Below, in pieces: positions 8,646 through 16,060 of a DNA stretch of 64,000 nucleotides (position 1 is its first letter; every line of letters begins with the position of its first letter). The position numbers were made by a program, and so were the translations under genes. The stretch spans positions 1 to 64,000 of the forward strand of contig JAJPGU010000032.1 in assembly GCA_021325615.1 (NCBI GenBank), in the 5' to 3' direction. Origin of the DNA: Nitrososphaerota archaeon. Lineage in GTDB: Archaea; Thermoproteota; Nitrososphaeria; Nitrososphaerales; Nitrosopumilaceae. The notes under the pieces were generated by a model. That model did not search any database. It had not been told where the DNA came from and saw only the letters and a program-made list of their open reading frames with translations.

Positions 8646-8665
8646 GATTGTCAGTAATGAGAACA
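8646..8665 (-). promoter_or_regulatory. Palindrome site 5
   Basis: GATTGTCA-GTAA-TGAGAACA on the plus strand, 12/16. It lies 40 nt before the 8605 start of the minus gene. Confidence 0.5.
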
Positions 8666-8688
8666 TTTTAGGAAAAATGGTTTTGTTC

Positions 8689-9030
8689 CTAATTTTTCTG
8701 CTCTGAATTAGGAACTATTTCGACATCAAGTGTGCCATTTCCAAAACATGTTACAATGGACTTGACCTTAGCCTTGTACAGAAAGTACTTTTTTCCATCT
8801 TGGCTGATTGAACCTGAGATGCCAAGCAGCTTGTTGTGGTGCAGGAACTGTATCCTCCTATACGTGGTGCTTATCGGAATGCCGCATTCTGCGCTCAGAT
8901 CGATTGTTGATTTTGGCATTTCAAGTGTTGACTCCAGTATGGCACGGGAATACTTGTCCGCAAGGACCTCGAGGAGGACGTCTTTTGCCGTATCTTCTTG
9001 TACGGGTCTTGTTTGTAGTAAGACTTGCAT
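8689..9030 (-). CDS. Winged-HTH transcriptional regulator, paralogue 1
   Basis: 113 aa from the MQVLLQTRPVQE start at 9030; the frame opens further, but the two paralogues (30197 and 43521) begin at exactly this Met. The wHTH covers roughly 20-80: ILADKYSRAIL-type helix, recognition region GIPISTTYRRI, and a wing around SISQDGKKYFLY. A short C-terminal beta segment (DVEIVPN) may be for dimerisation or ligand sensing. Its upstream element is shared with the two paralogues and differs from the 8-4-8 palindrome. Confidence 0.88.
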   Translation of the reverse strand: MQVLLQTRPVQEDTAKDVLLEVLADKYSRAILESTLEMPKSTIDLSAECGIPISTTYRRIQFLHHNKLLGISGSISQDGKKYFLYKAKVKSIVTCFGNGTLDVEIVPNSEQKN

Positions 9031-9050
9031 ACCAGTAGTATCCAAGTGAT

Positions 9051-9088
9051 TGTTATAACCAGTAGGAATACGTTGCACGGCAGTGCAT
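9051..9088 (-). promoter_or_regulatory. Shared wHTH promoter element, copy 1
   Basis: Read on the minus strand: ATGCACTGCCGTGCAACG, then TATTCCTACTG, then GGTTATAAC as TATA box about 25 nt before the ATG at 9030. It aligns with the elements before the other two wHTH genes. Confidence 0.65.
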
Positions 9089-9118
9089 GTGAATGGAGCC
9101 AGATTCGTGCCTGATGCC

Positions 9119-9547
9119 TTATTTTACGACCAAAACGTTGGTCCTTGACGTGTGCAGGACTCCCATGGAAATGCTGCCTAGCAACATTTCCCTGAAGGGG
9201 CCCAGCCCACGGGCTCCCATGACGACCAGGTCAAACCTTCCTTGCCTTATAGATTCGCCAATCACAGATTTTGGTTCCCCATAGACTATTTTTTTGTGGA
9301 ACAATATGCCCCTTTTTGCGCAGGCACTCTCCGCCGTGTCCATCAGACTGTCGGCATCCTTAAACAGCCTAGTTTTAAGTGGGATAATCATCTCAGCAAG
9401 GGTCCTAGGATAGGCGGAAATGACATGCAGACCGGTTATCGTTGCATGGCATTGCCTGGCTAGCAAGATTGCCTCCTCTAGTGCCCTAAAGGACGATTTA
9501 GAACCATCGAATAGCACGAGAATTTTTTGGATTTTCTTCCTTGTCAC
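9119..9547 (-). CDS. Universal stress protein, UspA family
   Basis: 142 aa; KILVLFDGSKSSF at the N-terminus and the full G-AR-G-LGPFREMLL-GS motif near residue 110, so nucleotide binding is likely. It belongs to the subgroup with KILVPLDGS-like starts and an NVLVVK end (968, 2805, 25578, 38765). No clear palindrome lies close to its start; site 6 is 100 bp upstream and better placed for the plus gene. Confidence 0.93.
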   Translation of the reverse strand: MTRKKIQKILVLFDGSKSSFRALEEAILLARQCHATITGLHVISAYPRTLAEMIIPLKTRLFKDADSLMDTAESACAKRGILFHKKIVYGEPKSVIGESIRQGRFDLVVMGARGLGPFREMLLGSISMGVLHTSRTNVLVVK

Positions 9548-9646
9548 ACACCGTTTTGGTCTGCTATGGATTTAAGATTCTGCCACATTCCCATGCATGG
9601 TAACAAAACTCGTTCGCTGCCGGGTTTTCCTAATTAAGCATGGCGT

Positions 9647-9666
9647 AATTATCATGCCTAAAATTC
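9647..9666 (+). promoter_or_regulatory. Palindrome site 6
   Basis: AATTATCA-TGCC-TAAAATTC, 12/16, upstream of TATA-like CTTTTATAG and 53 nt before the ATG at 9720. It falls inside the longer open frame, which argues against the upstream start at 9597. Confidence 0.45.
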
Positions 9667-9719
9667 ACGGATTGTCTTTTATAGTGATGCCAACAAGAGG
9701 TACTGAGAAGAGTGTCAAG

Positions 9720-10886
9720 ATGAGTTCAAGCCAAATAATGTATGAGAAGCTGAAAAATGTCAGAGAGGCAAAAATAAAATCAATTCTAAGACCTGCCGCT
9801 ACCGTGGATCCCAGCTCGTCCATATCAAAAACTATTGACATGATGCTATCCACTAACTCCTATGACGTCTTTAGTTCGAAAGGAAAGGACGTGTTGACTG
9901 CAAATGCCAGGGACATGTTAAACGTAAGAGATGTTTCAAATCCCGTATCGGCCATGTTGTACAAAACCAGAAAAATATCGAGAAACGACACGGTAGGAAG
10001 TGCGGCCACAATCATATCACACTATAGAACTCGATCCGTCCCCGTAATAGAGGACGGCGAACTGGTAGGACAGGTATATGCAAAGGACATTGTTTCACTC
10101 TTAGGTAAACAGGAACTCGACTGGGTCGCTGCAAACAGCATCCTAGTACCGAATCCAATCACAGTTAAGAGTAGTGATCCCCTTGCCACCGCGAGGAAGA
10201 CCATGATGACGATGAGAATCGACCACCTCCCAGTTGTACGCTCAGGAAAGGTTTCACAGGTATTGACCTCCATGCATCTCCTGCAAGCACTCAAACCCGG
10301 ACAGAGGATCGGCATGGGCCTAAGGGGTCTCAACATCCTGAAAAGGTTTGAATCCCCCATAGGAAACCTCGGGAGTACACGCGTGCCCAACCTCGCAACG
10401 AATGCCCCTCTAAGTCAAGTGGTAGATAACATGCTTAAGGCGGATTCGACCTGCTGCCTACTGACCCTATGGGACGACCTCCATGGAATAATCACCTACA
10501 AGGATTTGGTGAACCTCCTCGAGATGAGGATCGAAAGCGAGGTTCCACTGTATTTCATCGGAATGCCAGAGGACATGCCAAATTCCAGCATTGTGAGATC
10601 AAAGTTCACAAAGATAATTCAAAACTTGAGGAAGGTATATCCTGAAGTCCAAGAGGCAAAGGCATCGATTAAAACCATACACAACCCCGTCAGTAACAGA
10701 AACCACTACCAGGTAATGGTAAGAATCATCACGCCTTACCACAGCCACAGCTACGTTGAACTTGGCTGGGATCTTTCCAAAGTGTTTGACACCCTCGGAA
10801 GCCGAATAGTGCGAAACCTGTCAAAACGAAGCAAGAAACGCTGGAAAACATCCATTCGAAAGCTCGACAAGCGTGAAATCTTCTAG
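9720..10886 (+). CDS. CBS-domain protein with C-terminal extension
   Basis: 388 aa from the ATG at 9720 (open to 9597, but a TATA-like box and palindrome lie inside that part). Four CBS motifs are suggested: SILRPAATVDPSSS, SAMLYKTRKISRNDTVG ending SVPVIEDGELVGQVYAKDIV, NPITVKSSDPLATA ending LPVVRSG, and a weaker one ending LHGIITYKDLV. Residues about 290-388 form a separate beta/alpha region (SYVELGWDLSKVFD) like a small RNA- or ribosome-associated fold, not identified. CBS pairs usually sense adenine nucleotides. Confidence 0.85.
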   Translation: MSSSQIMYEKLKNVREAKIKSILRPAATVDPSSSISKTIDMMLSTNSYDVFSSKGKDVLTANARDMLNVRDVSNPVSAMLYKTRKISRNDTVGSAATIISHYRTRSVPVIEDGELVGQVYAKDIVSLLGKQELDWVAANSILVPNPITVKSSDPLATARKTMMTMRIDHLPVVRSGKVSQVLTSMHLLQALKPGQRIGMGLRGLNILKRFESPIGNLGSTRVPNLATNAPLSQVVDNMLKADSTCCLLTLWDDLHGIITYKDLVNLLEMRIESEVPLYFIGMPEDMPNSSIVRSKFTKIIQNLRKVYPEVQEAKASIKTIHNPVSNRNHYQVMVRIITPYHSHSYVELGWDLSKVFDTLGSRIVRNLSKRSKKRWKTSIRKLDKREIF

Positions 10887-11014
10887 CGCCATAGCCAAAC
10901 CAAAAGTAAATACATCTTACTTTTTATAAAGCAGTGAAGAGCGAGACGCAAACATTACTGAAGAAATTTCCGAATCCAAAATGAACTGCTTTTCCGCGTT
11001 TATAACATGTCGGT

Positions 11015-11034
11015 AAATACCAACGATGATAATC
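11015..11034 (+). promoter_or_regulatory. Palindrome site 7
   Basis: AAATACCA-ACGA-TGATAATC, 13/16, 53 nt before the ATG at 11088. TATA-like GTTATTTTTAATG lies between. Confidence 0.55.
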
Positions 11035-11087
11035 ACAGATAGTAATTTTCATCATGTTATTTTTAATGAGATGGCGAATAAGGGTCA

Positions 11088-11828
11088 ATGATGAAAAGAA
11101 ATTCAATCAAAAGCTCCAAAAGGATCCCAAGCAAGCCATCCGTTCTAATAATTGGCATCCCCGGACCAAGCCTCATAGGTACGCTTGCAGTTTCATACCT
11201 TGTTCATGCACTGGACATGGAGATTGTGGGCGAGATTGAAAACATGGAGGCCACGCCAGTAGTATTCATAGACAGCGGAGAGATTTTCGGACCCATCAGG
11301 ATTTACAGGAGCGGGTCCACCTATGCCGTCCTTTCGGACCTACCCATAGACTATGAAATGGCGGTAAGCTTTTCCCAGTCTGTAATCGATTTTGCTGAAA
11401 AAAACGGAATTGATATGATATTGCTTCCCAATGGAATACAGGCGGTTTCAAAGGAGCCTGGAAACATCAAGACCTTCGGGCTTAGCACTGATGAGAAGCT
11501 AGACAGTGTGATGTACGAGAATGAAATCCCGAAGTTTCTTACAGGCATGATAGCAGGTCCGGATGCGACCATCCTCACAAACCTGAAAAACTCCACTGTC
11601 CCATCGCTAATCCTGCTCACACAGTGCAACTTCTTCTTCCCTGATCCTGAATCTGCAATGCAATCCATAAAGGTGATTTCTTCCATCATAAAACGCGATG
11701 TAGACCTTACTGAGTTTAAGACCCAGATGAACTACCTAAGGCTTCAGGGAAGACAGCTGATGGAGGATACGCTAAACATACTACAACAAGAGCGAGAGCC
11801 GCAAACGCCACCACAGATTTACAAGTGA
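11088..11828 (+). CDS. PAC2-family protein (proteasome assembly chaperone-like)
   Basis: 246 aa. PAC2 fold segments: VLIIGIPGPSLIGTLAVSYL at the N-terminus, EIENMEATPVVFIDSGEI, YAVLSDLPIDYEMAVSFSQ, and a Gly/Pro-rich FLTGMIAGPDATILTNL. The archaeal family (often called ATP-grasp-like PAC2 or PbaB relatives) is linked to proteasome assembly or protein quality control. The Hsp20 gene follows after 1 nt, which supports a proteostasis operon. Confidence 0.85.
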   Translation: MMKRNSIKSSKRIPSKPSVLIIGIPGPSLIGTLAVSYLVHALDMEIVGEIENMEATPVVFIDSGEIFGPIRIYRSGSTYAVLSDLPIDYEMAVSFSQSVIDFAEKNGIDMILLPNGIQAVSKEPGNIKTFGLSTDEKLDSVMYENEIPKFLTGMIAGPDATILTNLKNSTVPSLILLTQCNFFFPDPESAMQSIKVISSIIKRDVDLTEFKTQMNYLRLQGRQLMEDTLNILQQEREPQTPPQIYK

Positions 11829-11829
11829 C

Positions 11830-12222
11830 ATGGCCACCAATTTTATTCCCTCATTTAAAAAAGGCGGAAAACCCGTCGTAGAACACCATCCAGAGGATGA
11901 TTTCTTGTTAAAGGAGCTTGTCCCTCTTTCCTGCCTTCTTGAAAAGAATTCCAAGTGGGTTCTGCAGATTGATCTTCCCGGCGTTGAGAAGCGCAACATA
12001 GAGGTAAACATAACACATGGCCACGTAATGATAAAGGCAAAACTCAAGGAAGCATATACCGTCTCAAATCACGGTCATGTCATAAGATTTGAGACCATGA
12101 AAAAAGTGGTCTCGATCCCACCCCACGCAGATATCAAGAGGGTTTCAGCCAAGTTCAGGGACGGAATACTTACCGTTACAATTCCAAGAACAGACGCTGG
12201 AAAGAGGATTCCAATAGGGTAG
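11830..12222 (+). CDS. Small heat shock protein, Hsp20/alpha-crystallin
   Basis: 130 aa. The alpha-crystallin domain is about residues 35-125: WVLQIDLPGVEKRNIEVNI, HGHVMIKAKL, then VSIPPHADIKRVSAKFRDGI with LTVTIPR. It ends with KRIPIG, an I-x-I-like tail used for oligomer assembly. It is an ATP-independent holdase, co-transcribed with the PAC2 gene 1 nt upstream. Confidence 0.93.
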   Translation: MATNFIPSFKKGGKPVVEHHPEDDFLLKELVPLSCLLEKNSKWVLQIDLPGVEKRNIEVNITHGHVMIKAKLKEAYTVSNHGHVIRFETMKKVVSIPPHADIKRVSAKFRDGILTVTIPRTDAGKRIPIG

Positions 12223-12292
12223 CCTCCCTTGCTCAGTTTTAGTCATCTATTTGTAATAGATATGTCGGAAAATACCACGTAGAGATCCAGCC

Positions 12293-13120
12293 TTGAATAA
12301 CAAAAACACCTACGTCATAAAGTCCGACGGATCAAGAACCCCATTTGATTACCACAAAGTTATGCGGACATGCGTGAGAGCTGGAGCGTCAAGAAAGACT
12401 GCACGAATGATTGCAAATAGAATTTCAAAACAAATCCACCCCGAGATCAGGACCAGTGAAATATACAAGATGGTCCTCAAAGCGCTGTCCCTCGGTGAGG
12501 ACGGACAGGCGGTCAGGCACAGGTACAGGTTGAAGGAGTCAATAATGCGCATGGGCCCGGCTGGATTTCTTTTTGAGGACTATGTCTCTCGAATACTTGA
12601 GAATACAGGCTACAAGGTGGACTCCCTGAGACTAAAAATTGATGGCAGGTGCGTCAGGCATGAGGTAGACATTTCCGCCCTCCACATAGGGGACAACAAG
12701 AGGTACATGGTAGAATGCAAATATCACAACATGGCAGGGATTGTTACAGGGATTAAGGACTCGCTCTATACCCATGCAAGATTTTTGGATCTAGGTCCCA
12801 ATTTTGACGCCGAATTGCTAGTTACCAACACAAAAGTCTCCCAAGACGTGATAACTTACGCGGGATGCATAGGACAAAAAGTAATCTCATGGAGGTTCCC
12901 CGCCGACGGAAGTCTTGAGAGGCTTATCGAATCACGCGGTCTTTACCCCCTGACAATACTCCCCCTGTCCAAAAAAGAGATCGTCCTGCTCTACCATAAC
13001 GGGATAGAGATGGCAAAAGATCTGCTGTTAAAGAACCCCCAGCAAATCTCAATGAATACTGGCATTCCCGAAAGACGGATACGGAATCTCCAGGACCTTA
13101 CCAGGCAGATAATATCCTAG
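12293..13120 (+). CDS. ATP-cone domain fused to Mrr-like PD-(D/E)xK nuclease
   Basis: 275 aa from a TTG start. Residues 5-90 form an ATP-cone (YVIKSDGSRTPFDYHKV, RVGA-like RAGAS, TSEIYKMVL), the nucleotide sensor of ribonucleotide reductase and NrdR. Residues 95-215 are a restriction-endonuclease-like fold: GFLFEDYVSRIL, EVDISA with the acidic residue, and YMVECKYHN with E-x-K. The C-terminus resembles a helix-hairpin-helix (ISMNTGIPERRIRNLQDL). Likely a nucleotide-gated nuclease; substrate unknown. It overlaps the convergent USP by 4 bp. Confidence 0.85.
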   Translation: MNNKNTYVIKSDGSRTPFDYHKVMRTCVRAGASRKTARMIANRISKQIHPEIRTSEIYKMVLKALSLGEDGQAVRHRYRLKESIMRMGPAGFLFEDYVSRILENTGYKVDSLRLKIDGRCVRHEVDISALHIGDNKRYMVECKYHNMAGIVTGIKDSLYTHARFLDLGPNFDAELLVTNTKVSQDVITYAGCIGQKVISWRFPADGSLERLIESRGLYPLTILPLSKKEIVLLYHNGIEMAKDLLLKNPQQISMNTGIPERRIRNLQDLTRQIIS

Positions 13121-13563
13121 TGCACTATTGTGACAGGACATGGAGCATGTTCTGAGACGTACCTTGCCGTACTCCCCATACGCCTAATCGATGATAATCC
13201 AGTCATCCTCCTGCTTCCCATTATTATCAAATCCGCCTTGCCCCTTTTTGCTTCCTTTATGATAGCCTCTGAAACGTCATCGCTAACTACCTTGTAATTG
13301 GCCTTTACTCCTTCTTCCCTACACCTCTCCGTCACCTCTTCCACTTTCTTCTCCCCTTCTTCTTGGAGTCGGTTGAGCATCTTCCTGTAGTTTGACGCTG
13401 ATACGCCGGAAAAAATCGAGTCGCTAATTGGGTAATAAACTGGGATCACCATCAAAATTGTTAGGTCTGCATTGAAATTACGTGTGATGTCCTTCCCCAT
13501 TTCTAGTGCTTTCCTTGACAGTTTAGATCCATCGAAGGGAAGGAGAATCCTCTTGAGTATCAT
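13117..13563 (-). CDS. Universal stress protein, divergent nucleotide motif
   Basis: 148 aa with KRILLPFDGSKLSRKALEM. The motif reads GSRR-MTGLSSIRRM-GS: the second Gly is Arg and the spacer is ten residues instead of nine. It ends CPVTIVH. It shares the ten-residue spacer and ending style with the USPs at 19062 and 40696, so these form a subfamily. Last gene of a three-gene minus-strand unit beginning at 14039. Confidence 0.9.
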   Translation of the reverse strand: MILKRILLPFDGSKLSRKALEMGKDITRNFNADLTILMVIPVYYPISDSIFSGVSASNYRKMLNRLQEEGEKKVEEVTERCREEGVKANYKVVSDDVSEAIIKEAKRGKADLIIMGSRRMTGLSSIRRMGSTARYVSEHAPCPVTIVH

Positions 13564-13827
13564 TTAGAACAGGCCTTTTACCTTTTCCCGGTATGGCTCC
13601 ACTATCATGCCAAATTCGGCAAAATCCTTCTCGTTTGGGCTTTTCATACTCATGGCATGTTGTGAAAGGAAGGTTGACAACGCATTTCCTACCATGAGAT
13701 TATAGCAAAACTCAGAAAGATTGGATACTGCCGGGAATGCTACCTTCAGAAATGGGCCATAGACCTTGGTCTGCGTCAGCATCAGGTCCATGTTTCTTTC
13801 AATCGCTTCTTTGATTTTAGGATCCAT
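13564..13827 (-). CDS. Hypothetical helical protein
   Basis: 87 aa from the Met at 13827 (open frame back to 13884). Predominantly helical with a hydrophobic centre (FLKVAFPAVSNLSEFCYNLM), no recognised domain. It sits between a small Cys protein gene (5 nt gap) and a USP gene (0 nt gap), so it is part of one operon. Function unknown. Confidence 0.6.
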   Translation of the reverse strand: MDPKIKEAIERNMDLMLTQTKVYGPFLKVAFPAVSNLSEFCYNLMVGNALSTFLSQHAMSMKSPNEKDFAEFGMIVEPYREKVKGLF

Positions 13828-13832
13828 TATTT

Positions 13833-14039
13833 TCACCTTACAGATAGAAGCGTCTTGGGATCTATCTTCATGTGCAAAGGGCACAAAAATACCGTTCTTC
13901 CATTTATGACCCTAGCGGTAATGGTTGCCCCACTCTGCTCTTTTTTGCATATCATACATGTTAGCGACTTCACGGCTGAGTGGATAACTGCCTTATGGTT
14001 TGGCAAATAAACATCTTGGATAATAAATTGGTCCCCCAT
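13833..14039 (-). CDS. Small Cys/His protein, putative zinc binding
   Basis: 68 aa. CMICKKEQ and FLCPLHMK give a C-x2-C...C-x2-H arrangement suited to a single zinc ion. No family recognised. First gene of the 14039-13117 unit, whose start codon is 40 nt from palindrome site 8. Confidence 0.65.
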   Translation of the reverse strand: MGDQFIIQDVYLPNHKAVIHSAVKSLTCMICKKEQSGATITARVINGRTVFLCPLHMKIDPKTLLSVR

Positions 14040-14079
14040 GTTCGATGAATAACTGGCTACCCTATTAAAGAATAAACCA

Positions 14080-14099
14080 CATTCTCAGGATTGATTTCT
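14080..14099 (-). promoter_or_regulatory. Palindrome site 8
   Basis: CATTCTCA-GGAT-TGATTTCT, only 10/16, but 40 nt from the minus start at 14039 with TATA-like GTTTATTC (minus) between. It is paired with site 9, five bases away, for the divergent gene. Confidence 0.4.
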
Positions 14100-14103
14100 A
14101 CCT

Positions 14104-14123
14104 AATTATCACGCGTGATAATT
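14104..14123 (+). promoter_or_regulatory. Palindrome site 9
   Basis: AATTATCA-CGCG-TGATAATT, symmetric over all 20 bp, including the centre. It lies 39 nt before the ATG at 14163; TATA-like CATATTTTATAT lies between. Confidence 0.75.
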
Positions 14124-14162
14124 TTGCCGGCATATTTTATATCAAACCAGACAACCTTCCAC

Positions 14163-14612
14163 ATGGCAACAGCACGCGACATCATGTCAAAAAAAGTTAT
14201 CACCATAGAATCTGACGTCCCTGCATCGGACATCGCAAAACTAATGGATCGAAATAAGGTAAGTAGCATAATAGTTACAAAGGACAACAAACCTTTTGGC
14301 ATAATCTCAGAGAGAGATATGGTGTCAAAGGTAGTGGCTCAGAACAAGAGGCCTGCTGAAATCAAGACCACGGAGCTAATGACTCATCCCGTTGTGATGG
14401 TAGGCCCGCATACGCCCATCGAGGAGGTGGCGGAAAAAATGATCCTGAACAAAGTAAGGAGGATAGTAGTAACGGACGACGCCCAAGCTCTAGGCATAGT
14501 GACAGTGACGGATTTCGTAAAACATTTCCATGCTCTTCTTGAGGCCGAGGAGGGAATCAATACAAAAGCTTACCAAGACATGATTGAAGACTGGGAATAC
14601 TGGGCTTCATAA
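14163..14612 (+). CDS. Two-CBS-domain protein
   Basis: 149 aa, a single CBS pair (Bateman module): MATARDIMSKKVITIESD to FGIISERDMVSKV, then ELMTHPVVMVGPH to LGIVTVTDFVKHF. Both carry the SERD/TVTD adenosine-ribose contact type of ending. A 29-residue acidic/aromatic C-terminal tail follows. I chose the ATG at 14163 because TATA and palindrome lie inside the longer frame. Followed after 1 nt by the MgtC-like gene, so the CBS protein may sense nucleotides for transport control (inference). Confidence 0.92.
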   Translation: MATARDIMSKKVITIESDVPASDIAKLMDRNKVSSIIVTKDNKPFGIISERDMVSKVVAQNKRPAEIKTTELMTHPVVMVGPHTPIEEVAEKMILNKVRRIVVTDDAQALGIVTVTDFVKHFHALLEAEEGINTKAYQDMIEDWEYWAS

Positions 14613-14613
14613 A

Positions 14614-15060
14614 ATGGCGTTAGACCACACCCTTTTTCTAGACCCAGAGAATATCCTCCGTTTACTCGTGTCGCTTGCCCTGGGAGCCGTCATAGGTCTC
14701 GAAAGACAGATCAAAAGGAGGCCTGCGGGTTTGAGGACCCACATGTTGGTGAGCATGGGCTCCGCAGTTTTTACAATAGTTGGTCTTTCACTTGAACCAA
14801 ATACATCAAGAATAGCAGAGGCGATTGTTACTGGGATAGGGTTCCTAGGAGCGGGGGCAATAATCGCCCAAGGCGGAAGGTTAAGAGGAATCACAAGTGC
14901 CGCCACCCTCTGGGTGGTTGCGGGCATTGGCCTCGTGGTGGGGATCGGCGACATATTAACAGCGGCGGTTATCACGGCCTTAGTTTTTGGCACCTTGCAG
15001 ATCGACCGCATCAAAAGACTTTCGGAAAGCGGTACCTACTTTGGACAAGACCAAGAGTAG
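14614..15060 (+). CDS. MgtC/SapB family membrane protein
   Basis: 148 aa with four hydrophobic segments. The family core is visible: LLVSLALGAVIGLERQIKRRPAGLRTH (read as separate parts), LVSMGSAVFTIVG, TGIGFLGAGAIIAQGGRLRGIT, and AATLWVVAGIGLVVGIG. MgtC-like proteins act in the cytoplasmic membrane in magnesium-limited or acid stress and modulate ATP synthase or transporters rather than carrying ions. Coupled to the CBS gene upstream (1 nt gap). Confidence 0.9.
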   Translation: MALDHTLFLDPENILRLLVSLALGAVIGLERQIKRRPAGLRTHMLVSMGSAVFTIVGLSLEPNTSRIAEAIVTGIGFLGAGAIIAQGGRLRGITSAATLWVVAGIGLVVGIGDILTAAVITALVFGTLQIDRIKRLSESGTYFGQDQE

Positions 15061-15094
15061 CAACCGAATGACAACATGGTGCTCTGGAGATCTC

Positions 15095-15958
15095 TTACTT
15101 GCCAACGCTTGCGATGGCTTTTACAATATCGGTCTTTGTCACAATGCCTACAAGCACCGAGTTCCTTACTACTGGCAGTCCACTGATGCCATTTCTTACC
15201 ATGAGTAGGGAAGCCTCAGACACATCGTCCGTAGCAGCAACTGTGACAGGGTTTGGGGTCATGATGTCGGCCGCTATGAATGTGTTCAGGTAGCTCAACT
15301 GGTTGAGGCCCAGTTCTTGTGGTCTTTCCGCCATTCGGTATCGTTCCACCTCCCGGGCATCACCGGATTGTCTCAGCCACAAAGGGACTTTGGCAGGTAT
15401 AAAATCTCGGTGAGTGATAATTCCCACGGGTTTTCCGTCCCTCTCCACTACGACCCTGGAGATCCTATTTCTCACAAGCACGTTTTCAACATACAGCAGC
15501 GAATCGGCGGGCTTTACTGTGATCACGCGCTTGGTCATTATCTTCGAGACTTGAAGAGGGGTGCTTGATTGCGTAAGGAAAACCGAGGCAAGGTCAGTTT
15601 TTGTTATGATTCCTGCAAGCCTTCCATCATTTTTAAGGATGATTATGGAGCTTATCTTGTTATCCAGCATCATCCTAGCACAGTCGTACAACGTGGCGGC
15701 CTCCGTTGCTGTGACTAGTCTAGTGGTCATCAGATCCGAGACCCTGACCCTGTCAATAGGCCTGTCTCCCAGGTTGTAGATCCCCTTTACGATATCTTTC
15801 TCGGTTATAATGCCAATGGGACGTTCATTCTCGGCAACAACCATCCTGCTGATTTTATAGCGAAGTATGATAGATCTGGCCTCTAGTAGGGTGGTCTTTT
15901 TCGGAACGGTTACCGTCTTTTTTATAATCTGGTCAAGCCCATAATTCCGTAATCTCAA
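15095..15958 (-). CDS. Four-CBS-domain protein
   Basis: About 287 aa (291 if started at the ATG at 15970). Four CBS repeats in two pairs: VTVPKKTTLLEA, DLMTTRLVTATEA, KIMTKRVITVKPAD and DIMTPNPVTVAATD, each closing with GIITEKD, GIITKTD, GIITHRD or GIVTKTD. An insert of about 40 residues (KVPLWLRQSGDAREVERY) separates repeats three and four. It is a paralogue of the protein at 26295, with the same insert and order. TTG at 15958 lies 41 nt from palindrome site 10. Predicted cytoplasmic nucleotide sensor. Confidence 0.9.
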   Translation of the reverse strand: MRLRNYGLDQIIKKTVTVPKKTTLLEARSIILRYKISRMVVAENERPIGIITEKDIVKGIYNLGDRPIDRVRVSDLMTTRLVTATEAATLYDCARMMLDNKISSIIILKNDGRLAGIITKTDLASVFLTQSSTPLQVSKIMTKRVITVKPADSLLYVENVLVRNRISRVVVERDGKPVGIITHRDFIPAKVPLWLRQSGDAREVERYRMAERPQELGLNQLSYLNTFIAADIMTPNPVTVAATDDVSEASLLMVRNGISGLPVVRNSVLVGIVTKTDIVKAIASVGK

Positions 15959-15999
15959 TTGACTATGCATTGAGCGGCGCCAAATAAGAAAGCTAGTTC

Positions 16000-16019
16000 A
16001 AATATCAAAGGTGATAACC
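16000..16019 (-). promoter_or_regulatory. Palindrome site 10
   Basis: AAATATCA-AAGG-TGATAACC, 13/16. It is 29 nt from the ATG at 15970 and 41 nt from the in-frame TTG at 15958. Confidence 0.6.
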
Positions 16020-16060
16020 ACTTGCTTCCTCGGCTACACGTAGATTGTATATTTCCTGGG

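Noticed and set aside
13192-13199. Exact TGATAATC half-site inside the USP gene
   Set aside because: It lies in coding sequence with no second half at the right spacing and no promoter nearby, so chance is the simpler explanation. It was not counted among the 33 sites.
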